From: Azadirachta indica
Taxonomy: Eukaryota > Streptophyta > Magnoliopsida > Sapindales > Meliaceae
NCBI GenBank assembly: GCA_022749755.1
Contig: CM040443.1
Location: forward strand, 8,529,744 to 8,593,743
DNA: 64,000 nucleotides
Direction of reading: 5' to 3'
Shown here: positions 11,601 through 23,307 of the stretch, one piece after another
Position numbering within the stretch: position 1 is the first letter of the stretch
How the letters are laid out: each line of letters starts with the position of its first letter
Notes under the pieces: generated by a model
The model's database searches: none
What the model was told of the DNA's origin: nothing
The model's input: the letters and a program-made list of their open reading frames with translations, nothing else
Program-made: the position numbers and the translations under genes

Positions 11601-11927
11601 AAACAACAAGTATATAGAGAGAGCCAAAAAGAAAATCCGGTAAGCAACTGAAATGAAGCATAGAGTGAAAAAATGCGATCAAAAAGCAAACAAGTTATTG
11701 GGAAACAATAGAGAGTAACTTCAATTCGAAATAAAGCGTTAAATGAACAAGAATTAGAAAGCGGACCTGTAAAGCTCTTCAAAACTGAGGCCACTGGCAT
11801 TGTGATTATAAATCTCATGAATCGCATGTTCCAGAATCTTCCACGTCTTCTCGGCGTATTTTGGATCCACCACAACTCGGTGTTTGAATGCCTCTATTTG
11901 AAAGTTCCTCTTTTTCTGATTACTCAT
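8691..11927 (-). CDS. CUL3: Cullin-3, tandem copy a (732 aa, 2 exons)
   Basis: Exon 1 is 11927-11767 and exon 2 is 10728-8691 (161 + 2038 nt, 732 residues, full length for plant CUL3). Cullin-3 is the scaffold of ubiquitin ligases that use BTB-domain proteins as substrate adaptors and bind RBX1 through the C-terminal half. Exon 1 encodes the N-terminal BTB-binding face (FKHRVVVDPKYAEKTWKILE). The cullin homology domain includes the ending LFRYLQEKDVFEKYYKQHLA and later segments; the C-terminal winged helix carries the NEDD8 acceptor, Lys676 in IVRIMKSRR, 56 residues from the end as in animal CUL3. The protein ends YRYLA. The intron is about 1.0 kb. It differs from copy b at about 17 residues, and no inactivating change is visible. 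Confidence 0.97.
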
Positions 11928-12547
11928 ATTTCTATCCGAATCCGAAACTAAATTAAAGAAAAAGAAAACTCCGATCCAAAAATCAGAAATTATATTTTCT
12001 TTTTCTTAATCGGAGTAAAAAATTAAACGATCAGACCGGCGACTATTAAAGGATCGATTAAAGCCTTAATTGAAAATTAGGAAAGTGGGATTAGGGTTTG
12101 AAAATGGAGGAGCAGCGAGATTGCGGATATCAAATCCAGAGCATAAATGGGTCCCAAAACGAAATCATTTGGAGGGATTTCGAAGATGAGTACTTTTTTT
12201 TTTTTTTTTGGGTTTTCCGGGTATATAAATATATTAATTAAATAATAAAAATAAGAAGTAAGAAAAAAAAGGTGGAGAGGCAAGGTAGCGAGATTTGGCT
12301 CGTTTGGTGGTTTTGGATACCGTTTGGGGGAAGTTTAAAACTTAGAAGATGCAACTTTCGTTTTGGTTTTACACGCGAAAACGTTTCATTTTTCTGGATT
12401 GATAGTTGGCCGTTTGGCAATTAAATTATTTAGGAGCCCCTCTGCAAAAGCAAACCGAAAGTGTTTTTTTCCTTAAGAAAAAAGAATTATTTAAGCTCGA
12501 TCTTTCAAAATAGTCCAAATAAAATTCACTTTCCCCATGGTTGCCCT

Positions 12548-12955
12548 TTGCGTTTTACCTAATGACTACAATTACGTGGCAACGACCTTTTAAGCAATTT
12601 TCTTTTCTTGCCCTCTCTTATTTAGCTTATTATCCATAAACCCACAAAACAACCCGCGAAAGTTTCAGAAACTTCCGCAAATAAAAACCACGCGTTTCAT
12701 CTTCTCTGTTTGCAGGTACTATCATTTTACAGTTTATTCATTTTTTTTTAATTTTTCAAAATTTCGGTTTATTTGATCGATTAGTATTATTTGTTGCTGT
12801 TGTAAATTGAACTATTTTGATTAGTTCTAACACAATATGCTGCTTGTCTGAACTGTAAGTGTTTCTGAGAAATGCTAATGATTTGATTGCCTGCATGTTA
12901 CCAGTTTATTCTCTTGTAGAGCACGGGTAATCTTCGTCATTGCTCTTGATATTTC
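12548..12955 (+). pseudogene. Orphan MOG1 promoter and 5' leader
   Basis: The segment matches 24405-24820 just upstream of MOG1. Shared landmarks are ACGTGGCAA...CTTTTAAG, TGCCCTC.CTTATTTAGCTTAT, GAACTGT.AGTGTTTCTG.GAAATG and ATGTTACCAGTTT. The match stops around 12920-12955, and sequence like HAD intron 3 (TAGTGGACTT) follows. No MOG1 coding exon is present. It may still hold an active promoter with a spliceable leader. Confidence 0.65.
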
Positions 12956-13019
12956 TTAGTGGACTTTTTTAAAATACAAAACAAGTTCTCGGAAAGAAAA
13001 AGACATTGATGCATGCATT

Positions 13020-14412
13020 AGTGCCTCTGCGAACATCTCAGAGTTATAACATGACATAAGTCTTAACCATTTCATGAGACGCAAACAACCGTCCAAACCG
13101 TGTTATTTATTTTTTGTTGGCAGCTAAAAGTTGTTCTACTGGTTTTCTTTACAATTCTTATCCTCCACTGTAGCAGGATTGACCAAGTTTTTTCGGTAAA
13201 ACAGGTGATATCTGTATCCCATTATTAGATTATTAGTCGTGTGAAGATGGGGACGTTAAGTCACTCTTTGGTGCCGGTGTTGTAAAATATCGTTTCTTGT
13301 GATAATGAAAATTCCGTGGCAACAGCAGATCAGCGTATTTCTTTTTTCCATCCGCCTGTTGATTACCCATCATGATTAGGCTTACTTTCACCAGCTTCTT
13401 AAAAATACCAATTTCCGACATGCATCAGAAGTTTTTACTGAAATATAATTAATCTTTATTTGTTATGATTCTTTCCGAAGGAGATGGAAGACCATTTTGG
13501 AGACCTGTTGTCTCTGAAGCCACCGGTTGCACTTGCACCAATGATGATTATTTTGAAGAAATCTATGCAGTGACATTTTGTTGGACGTGTGTTTGATACG
13601 CATGTTCCCCGTTGCAACACTGTCTTAGTTATCATTCAGAGAAGATGAAACTGGTAGTAACTACTGGAACTACTGGAACAATAAACAAATTATTTAAGCA
13701 GTTGATGTTATCTCCACATTATCATTTGATTTCTCATTACCTGGTTAATTTATTCAGTAGTAAGCGTACAGGGAAGCGTGGCATCTTCCAGATGGAGCTT
13801 AATTACCATACAATTTCACTTTTCAAAAATGCTGGAGGTCATATATTAACCATGTATTTCTCCTTTATTTTTCACTACAAACAATTTCAACCCAGTTTTC
13901 CGAATTGATTTTTTAGTTTATTTCTTTATTTCTAAATATTTAAGCTGGCTGCTGTATCCAATTTTGATTACCGACTGAGGAAGCTATTGAAAGACCTCAA
14001 TGTCATAGATCTGTAAGCATCAGTCCTCCGTTTCTGTTTTCTGTCACTCTTTCAAGTATTGAGCTGTTGTATTTCATGAATGGCTTATTCATCGAAGGAA
14101 GCTATTTCATGCACTTCATCGCGTTAATCTGTGTAACTTATTCTTTACATCTTTGTCTTCATAACATGCAAAGTTCATCACGATTCATGCTGTCTACTGA
14201 AAAACAAAAACTCTCTCTTTTGGGTTCTGGAACTTTTCTCTTTCTTTTTGTTTGCATGATTCTCACATCATCTCCCATAACGACACGATGTTTCTGAATA
14301 TGATATTATGTGTGACTTACTCTTTACTATTGGATTGAATGAGCAGGTTATGGGGAATAGATGTGAAGACTTTTCTAGATGTCCAAAATCGCTTCTCATT
14401 TCAGAATCTTAG
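13020..14412 (+). pseudogene. HAD hydrolase pseudogene (exons 4, 5, 6 and 9 only)
   Basis: Recognisable remnants are exon 4 (13480-13567), exon 5 (13758-13837), exon 6 (13940-14013) and exon 9 (14347-14412). The exon 4 acceptor has lost a base or its AG. Exon 5 begins with TAG at 13758 where the parent has TAT, and a 3-nt insertion later brings in a TAA. The exon 6 acceptor AG has become AT, and exon 9 is frameshifted. Near 14270 the sequence jumps from parent position about 5345 to about 6290, deleting exons 7 and 8 with the catalytic lysine and motif IV. Exons 1-3 were outside the duplicated unit. It cannot make a working enzyme. Confidence 0.9.
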
Positions 14413-15429
14413 CTCCCAATAGAGTAGAAATAATGCTTGCTACCTCCTTGGTGGTAATTCAAGTTTGTTGATACTTGCCTGTTCGTTATATTGAGGTAAA
14501 TATAAGTCCTTGATCTCATTAGTTTGAGCTATTCTCCCAACTTTTTCCGAAACTCAGAATATTACCTCCTATAAAATTGACTTACGTTGTAGAAATGGTG
14601 ATCTTGGTTCTTTATTGCTTCAACTGCTCATGTGATTGGAGAATATATAATATTTTCCTTTGAGCAATAGATGAATGTGTTTTCTTTTGCGCAGACCCTG
14701 TTAGGTGTCAGATGTACTATAATTTTTCTCATAACGTTGAAAATGGACCATCATATAGTGCGTAAAGTTCAGTTGAATTCCCATTTCGTTGCTGGCCGAT
14801 AAAAATCAATGCATCAATAATAATTGACCAAATAAGAAGAATTAGTGATGCTTTGCCTACCATCTCGTCATTTATTTTGGTTGTTAGCTATCATTGATTC
14901 TATGTTGAAGACAGTGATGAACGTTAAGTCTTTACAGCCGATAATATCGTTCTTAGCAACCATTCCCTTTATTAATTTCCTACTCAATATTTTTACCGAC
15001 GCTCCTTCGACTGCAAGGCATCGGCTTTACAATAAGCAAACGAGATGATCCATATGGATATCTTGCATATAATTATAGCAACTTTGCAATTTGCCGAAAA
15101 GAAAAACGGAAGGTAGTAAATAAGATCATATTTAACCTGTGAAAGTTAGCTAATTGGTACGAACGCAATATTTTGGAAGTCACACAAGATATGTTAGCCC
15201 TCGCGGTAGAAGCAACCTGCAATTCCTTAAAATAGCTTAAACAAAATTATTTCTAACAAGTGATAAAGAGTTTAACACGGGAAAGCTACTACTTAAAAGG
15301 TCTATCTCATTCTTTAACAGGCAACAAGCACTTGGATAAATCAAACAAGTTTCAAAGATTCTTCAACCAAGCAAGCGCATGTCAGGCAACCAGCAAGGGA
15401 TCCTCCCTTCCTGCATGCCCTATTCTCTG

Positions 15430-15745
15430 CTCAAAAATATCTCCTGCAGCAGATGACTATCTTGACATTGTCTTGTGCCTCAACTCCTATTTGCATGCTC
15501 TGCCTGAATGAATTGGCTTTGTGTTATCACCTGAGAATTCAAAGCATTAGAAATCACCTCTTCTACACTTATTGAACTAGGTTGATCCTTCCATAATTTT
15601 CCGCACACAAGCAAATCCAAAATATTTCTGTAACTCCGATTTACGATCTCCATTGCCATACCACTGACTTCTGTAAAAGTTTGGCAGCATTTGCAAAGGC
15701 CAACTGCCACCAACTATATACGTCTATCATATTGCTCCAAGCTTT
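15430..15745 (-). pseudogene. Protein-coding relic, copy B, unknown family
   Basis: This is the counterpart of 7650-7925. Minus-strand fragments AWSNMIDVYSWWQ, NAAKLLQKS and KDQPSSISVEEVISNALNSQ are interrupted by stops and at least one frameshift. Both copies are broken in different places, so decay continued after duplication. Confidence 0.35.
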
Positions 15746-16471
15746 TCTAGTCATACTTATACTACTGCATAAAAATAAGAAGTGCTTTGAGATTCCTAAT
15801 ATATGAAAGAGATTAATAAGGAAGTCAAACACCAATAAGTGACTGCATTATGAAGACATCTCCAAATCAACAACAAAAACTGAAAAGGCAAGACTTTGGC
15901 AAATATGCAGGAAAATCATTGTCACAATCAAGATACGTAATATCTAGTATACAATGCATATAACAAGAATGTTAAAAGAAAATTAAATGGCAGTGACACC
16001 AGACTGGAACAAGCTCTGTCAAGCCACTGATAAGGAGACAGCCTGGCAAGGCCCAGAGGCAGTAACAACAATGATGATTACAAGAGAAATAAAGGTTCTT
16101 TTGTGCTGAAATAGTCACTGTGCACCAATTAATGCATCAAACATCGAACAGAAGTGCTCCTTCAAAATTAGCCTCTATTGTTCAGGAAAAAGGAATATTC
16201 CTCTTTGAGAAAAGAAAAAAGAGTTGTTACTTTCTATATTTTCAGATAGTACTCAAGCACAATATTCCCAAATATCATGGCAAACTCAATTTATATACAT
16301 CTAAATAAACTGATAAAATGCACAGCAGCAAGAAAAAGCTGCAAAGGAACTCATTGAAGCCAAACTTAGCTTGCAGAAATTGTAAAATAATTTTTCAACT
16401 TACCAACTAACAATTTCAATTGTTCATACTAAACTTTCTTCAAGAAACAGGTAATTTGCTCATGCCACTCT

Positions 16472-19400
16472 CTAGGCAAGATACCGATACAATTTTCTGT
16501 CTACATTATCCCTTTCCAAGAAATCCCTTTCAATTAGGGACTCAATCCGTTTTTTGATCTCCGTGGGGTTCGCTAGGAACCGTGACTGCAACTGCTTTGT
16601 CACCTCAGCAATTACATTGTTATGATCAAGTACCCTCCTTGATTTCATGATTCTAACAACAGCAGCTTCAATCTGAGGCTTCCTGTCCTCCTCCACTCTC
16701 TGCCGAGTTTCCTGTTTTTCTGGTTCTGATTCCTTTTGTGCAACCACAGTTCCTATCTTTACCTTGTAGAATTTGCTTGTGAACTTGTCATTGACAAAAA
16801 ATGCATCATCTTCACCAATGTCTTTACTCATGGGCTCTTTCCGGAGAACATTCTTCCCCTTCACACAAGCCATAGATTGCAAGCATCTCTTCAAGTCTGG
16901 AGCAGGAATCTCTGTGGCCTGCTCTATCTCCTTGTAGCTAAGTCGATCGGCATTGTTAAACAGCATTAGAACACACATTTGGTACGTGGATACATTCAAC
17001 TCATGCTTCTGACCCTTCACAAAGGTTGCTTTTATATCCGCTGTGCCCATGTTAGTTTGCCAGGATAATCTCCGACCAGTATGGGTTCCAAGGTAATATG
17101 ACCTAAATTTCTCACACAGAGCTGACATTTCAGCTGGCAGGTTGCAAGTAACACTAGGCTGGGTGGGCCAAGAACCTGTTGTTAAAACCTGGACAACCAA
17201 TGTGCGGCTGTCCCCTAGCTCAGGGTGGCTTGCATAAAACCCTTGCATTGTATCCTGGGAAGTCTTCATGTCCGTAAACATACCTTCCAATTTTGAAGTA
17301 AATTGGTATCCACATTCTGTCTTGAGCTTGACTATCAGACTTCTCTCAGCATCATCGGATACAGTTTTTCCTGACAAAAGCCTCTTAGCCAAATGTTGTT
17401 TGTAGTACTTTTCAAATACGTCTTTCTCCTGCAAATAGCGAAACAGCATCATCACTTTGTCAAGAATAGTCTCCACATCCTCCTCACTAACCCCCTTCAG
17501 ACCTTTGCGAAGTTTGTCATCCACAAACAATGATATGTACTCAGGTGAACGGGGATTCAAATTAATGAAATACTCAAAAGAAGAATTCAAAGCATTCTGG
17601 AATGTCTTGTCATTGTTGAATGCCGAACCAATGATATTATCATATTTATCCTTTTCATCTAACAGCCGCTGGACAAATTCAACTGGATCCTTCAATCGTT
17701 CTGGATCAGTAACTAGCTGTTTACCAGTCTCCCTAAGGTAAGAAGTCATCACTTCTCGTATTGTCAAGAGACCATTCGGAACCCTACGGAACAAGTTGTA
17801 CATTCTTCCCAAGTCTTCATATTTATCATCAAGAAGCATATTTACCAAGCCAGAATTCTCCATGTGGACTAGTCTCAGCATGTGGTTTGCAATCATCTCT
17901 TTCTCCACCACATTAGTTATCTTGGCCTCACTCTTGGCATCCAAGTAGTGGGTCACTCTCTCAACTTCTTCATTTAGGCGTCTTTCTGCCTTTTTCTGAT
18001 ATTCCCCACAATCACAGGACTCAATGAACGTCTGAGATTCACCCTTATAAAACTCAGCAGAAACCTCAAGAAACGGCTTCTCAAAATCTTCTTGGTAAAC
18101 AGAAGAACCTAAATCCATCAGCATCTTAATTATATTCCTCATCAATCCCCTATTAATAACTTCACCCGTCCGTTCTCTCTGCACAAGTTCAAGAAGTGTA
18201 TTCAAAAGTCTTGTCTGAATTTTGTCGCAGCGTATAATATTGTCCCTCCACAGATTCAGTCCAAGCTCATGAACAGGGGTTTTATGGGTACTTGGAATAT
18301 AAGTCCTGTCCATGTACATCAGTATGTCTCGGATCATTTGCAATGCTTTATTATGATCATTCCATTTCCTGTTCAGCTCTTCTAAAAATAAACTTCCCTG
18401 AGCAGCCTCAATAGATTTTGATATTGCTTTGAGATGCAAAGTCATGGTTGTAACGAGTCCTGAGTACAGCTTATCACCAAATTTGTGCAGCACCATATTG
18501 TAGGCATTTCTGAATTTAAGGCATAAAAATGTCATGAGGAACAGCAATCCTTGAATTAAGAGAGAAAGAAAGAGGAGAATTGAACAGCAAGTACTGTGAC
18601 ACCATTCACAGATAAAAATCATTGAGAATAATCCTGAAAACTTAACAAAATTGTTATTAAAAATAACCAAGAACTTGAAGCAGATTAACTCTTAAACATG
18701 AGGTACCCAACAACCATGTCTAATAAGCCCTGGATAGCAAATTTATGAGAGAATTATATTCGAAAAAAAGAAATTGTACTACTAAATGAATGGGAGCAAA
18801 ACATTTTTCCAAAGTGAATTCAATCAGATTCTATGCCACAATACTGTTGGTTGTTTACACAAACAAGGCCAAGAAACTGTAATCTTCCAGGCATGAGTCA
18901 GGGGAACATGTACACACTGTTGGGCAGCACTGGACTTAGCCTACAACTACCACAAAGAGGATGGAGTATCTCGCCTGAAAGAATTTATCTCATTACTGGT
19001 AATGGAAGAATTAAGCAATATCTCGCTCAGCCAACTAAAGATGAATGATATTAACAACATGTAAATAATGGTACAACTTGCTGGAACTAATTAAATGTCT
19101 TATCCCATCTATAGACAATGAATACAGTCACGTTCAAAAGGTTTCAACTAAATTTGCAGAAAATCATTAAAATCCAAAACACCACCAGCTTAAACCTCAT
19201 CATCTACAATTAAATCCTCAAGAAATGAATCATGTCCTTCCTAAAACTCATCTACTGTAAAATTATACACTGTTCTAAATCTCTTAACCAAAAAAAATTA
19301 GAACTAATAACAGCTCAAATAACAAGTTTGTCACAAACTAATCAAGTACGCACATCTAAATCTATATATATATATATATATATATGGCCAAAAAGAAAGT

Positions 19401-19714
19401 CCAATCAAGCAACTGAAGTGAAGATGGAATTAAAAAATGCAATCAAAACTCAAACAATTAATTATGAAACAATACAGTTTGGCAAATAACAAAACAGAGA
19501 GTAACTTCAATTGGAAATAAAGCGTTAAATTAAAAAGGAATTATAAAGCGGACCTGTAAAGCTCTTCAAAACTGAGGCCACTAGCATTATGGTTATAAAT
19601 CTCATGAATCGCATGTTCAAGAATGTTCCACGTCTTCTCGGCGTATTTCGGATCCACCACAACTCGGTGTTTGAATGCCTCTATTTGAAAGTTCCTCTTC
19701 TTCTGATTACTCAT
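16472..19714 (-). CDS. CUL3: Cullin-3, tandem copy b (732 aa, 2 exons)
   Basis: Exon 1 is 19714-19554 and exon 2 is 18509-16472, the same exon lengths (161 and 2038 nt) and protein length as copy a. All functional landmarks are kept: the N-terminal BTB-binding face, cullin homology domain, NEDD8-acceptor lysine Lys676 and YRYLA end. By eye about 17 of 732 residues differ from copy a, for example K/N in the first-exon EKTW(K/N)ILE segment, L/Q in CGEY(L/Q)KK, H/Y in MTS(H/Y)LRE and G/V in ATF(G/V)KGQ. Most silent differences also look scattered. The intact frame after loss of the neighbouring HAD copy suggests retention under selection, though a young duplicate could look the same. Confidence 0.97.
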
Positions 19715-19849
19715 ATTTCTACCCGAATCCAAAACTAAATTCAAGGAAAAAAAACTCCAATCCAAAAACCAGTAATTATATATATATATATATATATACT
19801 TGTTTTCTTAATCGAACTACGAAATTAAACGATCGGGCCGTATAAATTT

Positions 19850-21549
19850 AACATTTTGGGCGCCTCCGCAAGCAAAGCCCCCGCCGCCCTTGCATTTTAT
19901 GTATAAAAGGAAAATGTTAATTTTTATTATAGGGGTGATATTTCCACCCACTGTTTGTGTAACACATTACACACCCGGTTCTTAAATTTTTACGATTACA
20001 TTTTTTTTTTCAAGTCCCACTAGTTATACAATATTTAAAAATGTTTCAGTTTTTTCAGTATATATAGTCTATTTAAATGGAAAGGTATAATTTTATAATT
20101 ATATCTTTATTAACTTTATTAACTATTAATGTAGGTGGACGTGGTTAACTGACGTCCACATTAACAAATTTAAATTTAAAATTTTACTATCACCTCTATC
20201 TTTATTGTCACTAACTTTGATTTCGCCAACTATCATCTGTTTGTGTCATTTTAGATATCAATTAAATTCTTATTGAATGTTTTATAAATTGGTATTAACA
20301 TTATCGCTGTTTAAATAATCATTTGTCATGACAATAATATGATGATACATATTATAATGATGCATACATATATCAATGAGTTGACTGTCACTTTATAATA
20401 TATCAATATTTATTACTAAATGATGTCCAAATGTCATTCTATCCACCTTTTCATCCAATAGACGAAGACAGTATAAACTAACAAATTGGAACTTTATTTT
20501 AGGTATTTTTATAACTAGTGAAACTTATCAAGCTATTAGACCAAATTTTGGAGGCTAAAATATCCTTTACCCTAAACAAATAAATAAGTATTAATTATAC
20601 AATATAACTATATTAATTTTTAAAATTCTTTTATTACGCAAATTCTATTTTTCTTAATGCAATTTCAATCTTTTTCTTATTTAAAATGTATTTATTAATT
20701 CATATGTATTTTGAAATATGGGTCGAGGAAAATATGTAATGAAAAGATTAAAAATGAAAAGAATTTGATAAAATAATAAATAAGTTTTTCTATTAAAAAA
20801 TAAGTTTTATATTAGAATTTTTTAAATTTTTAACAAAAAAGAAAATTGATCATAGAACTTTGTACAAAATGACATATCTAAGAAACTTTGAAATTAAACA
20901 ATCACTGATAATCTAGTTTAAAAACTTAGTATCAAAATAAAATAGACAATGATTATAAATTTTAGTATATAATAGAGTTATTTTAATATTATATAGAGTT
21001 AATTTAAAAATATTTTAATTTCTAATAGCGGTGATATTTCCACCCCATCTATTTTGAAATAGTAACTCACTTCCTCGTATATCTTTAAAATTAAAATAGT
21101 TTATAACTTTATATATTTTTAAAATTTAAAATAAGGGTAAATAAGTAGATTTGTTAAAAATTAATAAATTATTTTATTGTGGTAATTAATCCTAGAACTC
21201 ATCTCCTCCAACCTAAAAACCCTAGAAATCTAGAAAATTTTTTAAAAATAGTCTTATTTTAGATCTAATTTACGTTCAATTTTTTTATTAAATTGGCATA
21301 ACATTTATTTTGCGAATATTTTTACTCTCAACAGCTATCTTTTACTTTTTCCTCATGTTATACCATCTTTTAACTCTTTTCCTTATACTTTCTTTATCTT
21401 TTACTCTCATTATCTTAATATTGTAATAAAAAGCCAACATTTTCTCTCAAATCTCAAAATTTTTAGTATTTTAGAAGATGAACGGTAAAAAGTAGATGTA
21501 TACATTATGATTTATTTACATAGAGATATGTGTTTTATGGGAAAATGAA
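19850..21549. other. AT-rich inserted spacer, upstream part
   Basis: This DNA has no counterpart in copy A. There is no coding exon. The 16-mer GGTGATATTTCCACCC occurs at about 19935 and again at about 21029 in the same orientation, perhaps ends of related non-autonomous elements, but I could not find their matching ends. Confidence 0.4.
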
Positions 21550-21558
21550 ATGTTTGAA
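21550..21558. repeat. 9-bp target-site duplication, left
   Basis: ATGTTFGAA-type flank: the exact 9-mer is ATGTTTGAA, repeated at 23299-23307. Confidence 0.8.
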
Positions 21559-23298
21559 GGAAGAATGCCCGATACCCCTTTTTTTTACCCTAACATCCCA
21601 TTACCCCCTATATTTTTTGTAATACTCTATCACCCTTTTCAGTCAACTCCATCTAAAAAATCTGTTAATTTGTAGGGGCATTTTCGTACATTAACAGAAT
21701 TAAATGTGTAATGCATATGAGTGACAGGTCTACAGTATAATTTTTCAAAAGTTTAAAAATCTAAGAAAGAAAATACTATTTAATTAAAAAACAATTTAAA
21801 AATAATAAAAAAATCATAAGTCAAAGAAGCAAACTTTAAACACTTCAAAACTTCGTTTCTTCTTACTGTTCACTTGTTCTTCCTCTATTGTTTGTGCGCC
21901 AAACGAGGCGCTAGTCAAAAATCCTAAAATTAAATAATTTCCAACTTGATTTCTATTGCAATGGAACGAAAAAAAGTCATTTTTGCATGCAAATAGTGAA
22001 GAAAACCCAACATTGACATAATTTCGTGCATTTTCAAGAGCAAAAAAGGTTATTTTTGAATTGATTTTTTAGATTTGGTTTCTGCATTTACAGTCTTATT
22101 ATTGTTTGGATTTGTCTTTATGTTTGTTTGCATGAAAAACTATGAAACGAAAATGGTTTGTGGGTATTTGTTGGCAAAAAATTGTGGGTTGTGGGTATTT
22201 TTGGCAATTCTTTGCAATTGAAGTTTTAAAACACATAATGTGTTATTGATAAATAATACTTGTTTTTGGATTTGATTCATGTCCTTATTTTACCTATTAT
22301 TTGTATTGTTGAGTGTTAAAAGTTTCTATTTTCCTTGTACATTATTTGAAAAAATGGTCTTTATTTTCAAGATATTTCTTTTGAATATGTGTTTTGTGTG
22401 TTTTTTTAAATTTAGTTGGTTAGTGTTAGGTTATAATGTCTATGGAGAATGATTGATACACGAGTATTTTAGGATTTAAAGTGTATATGTTAATTGATTT
22501 AGTAATTTTAGTAGATAAACCATACTTTATTATATTTCATTTGAATCAAACTGAGTTTGATTCAACATAAAATTAACAAATGAAGAAGCCTCTTGTGTTT
22601 GTTCTCTTTTGTTGAGTGATTTGCTACAACATGCATAGTTTTTGGAATATAATATCAATTGGTTTCATTAATTTAAGGGTCAAAAACTTTCATTTCATTT
22701 GGATTTAAATTTTCAAATTATCTGCTCTCTCAGCTTGATCCTCAACTTTTGGCTTAGATTTTCGAAGTTTCCATTGAATTTACTCCTACATAATACAAGT
22801 TTTAACATGTGTTTAGTTGGCATGCAACAACATTACTAATTGGAGAAATAAAATATTAATTGGTTTTTAATTTCTCCAATTATTTTTCCTTTTTATAGTG
22901 TTCCCTTTCAATACAACTTTCATGCAAAGGATGGCTTATGATTTATTATCAAAATACGATGACTAGTTAATTCAAAACCAGGATATTTTCATAATTTTGA
23001 TGAACATTTTTATTGCTAATTCAGGAGAAACAAATTCATTTTCAATTATCCATTTGACTTGATTTATCCTTTTTTATTATTTAATTTTAAAAATCTTAGG
23101 ATAACAAAAAGTTAACTGACGTAGGGCAACCATTTTGCAGCCTTTTGAATAACTTCAAAGGTAATATGGTAAATGCTTTTATAAATTAACGGTTCTTTAG
23201 ACAGAGTTGATTGTAAGGGGATGATAGAATATTAGAAAAAATATAGGGGAGTAATAAAATATTAGAATAAAAATAAGAGGGATAACTAGCATTCTCCC
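21559..23298. mobile_element. Non-autonomous Mutator-like element (TIRs of about 100 bp)
   Basis: The left end begins GGAAGAATGCC and the right end, reverse-complemented, begins GGGAGAATGCT. The two ends stay similar for about 100 bp, sharing CCCCTATATTTTTT, a TCTATCA word and CAACTC..TCTAAA. Both ends are flanked by the identical 9-mer ATGTTTGAA (21550-21558 and 23299-23307), the target-site length typical of Mutator-like elements. The 1740-bp element has no long frame and no transposase, so it would need enzyme from elsewhere. Diverged terminal repeats with a perfect target-site duplication suggest moderate age. Confidence 0.82.
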
Positions 23299-23307
23299 AT
23301 GTTTGAA
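23299..23307. repeat. 9-bp target-site duplication, right
   Basis: ATGTTTGAA, identical to 21550-21558 on the far side of the element. Confidence 0.8.

Larger units (their letters stand above)
4120..12955. repeat. Tandem duplication, copy A (HAD intron 3 to MOG1 5' region)
   Basis: This block and the next (12956-24830) share the order HAD 3' half, protein-like relic, CUL3, MOG1 5' region. Copy A keeps intact HAD exons 4-9 and CUL3a but has only the promoter and 5' leader of MOG1 (12548-12955). Matches run through introns and intergenic DNA as well as exons, so this is a DNA-level segmental duplication. Edges are estimated by eye to within some tens of bases. Confidence 0.75.
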
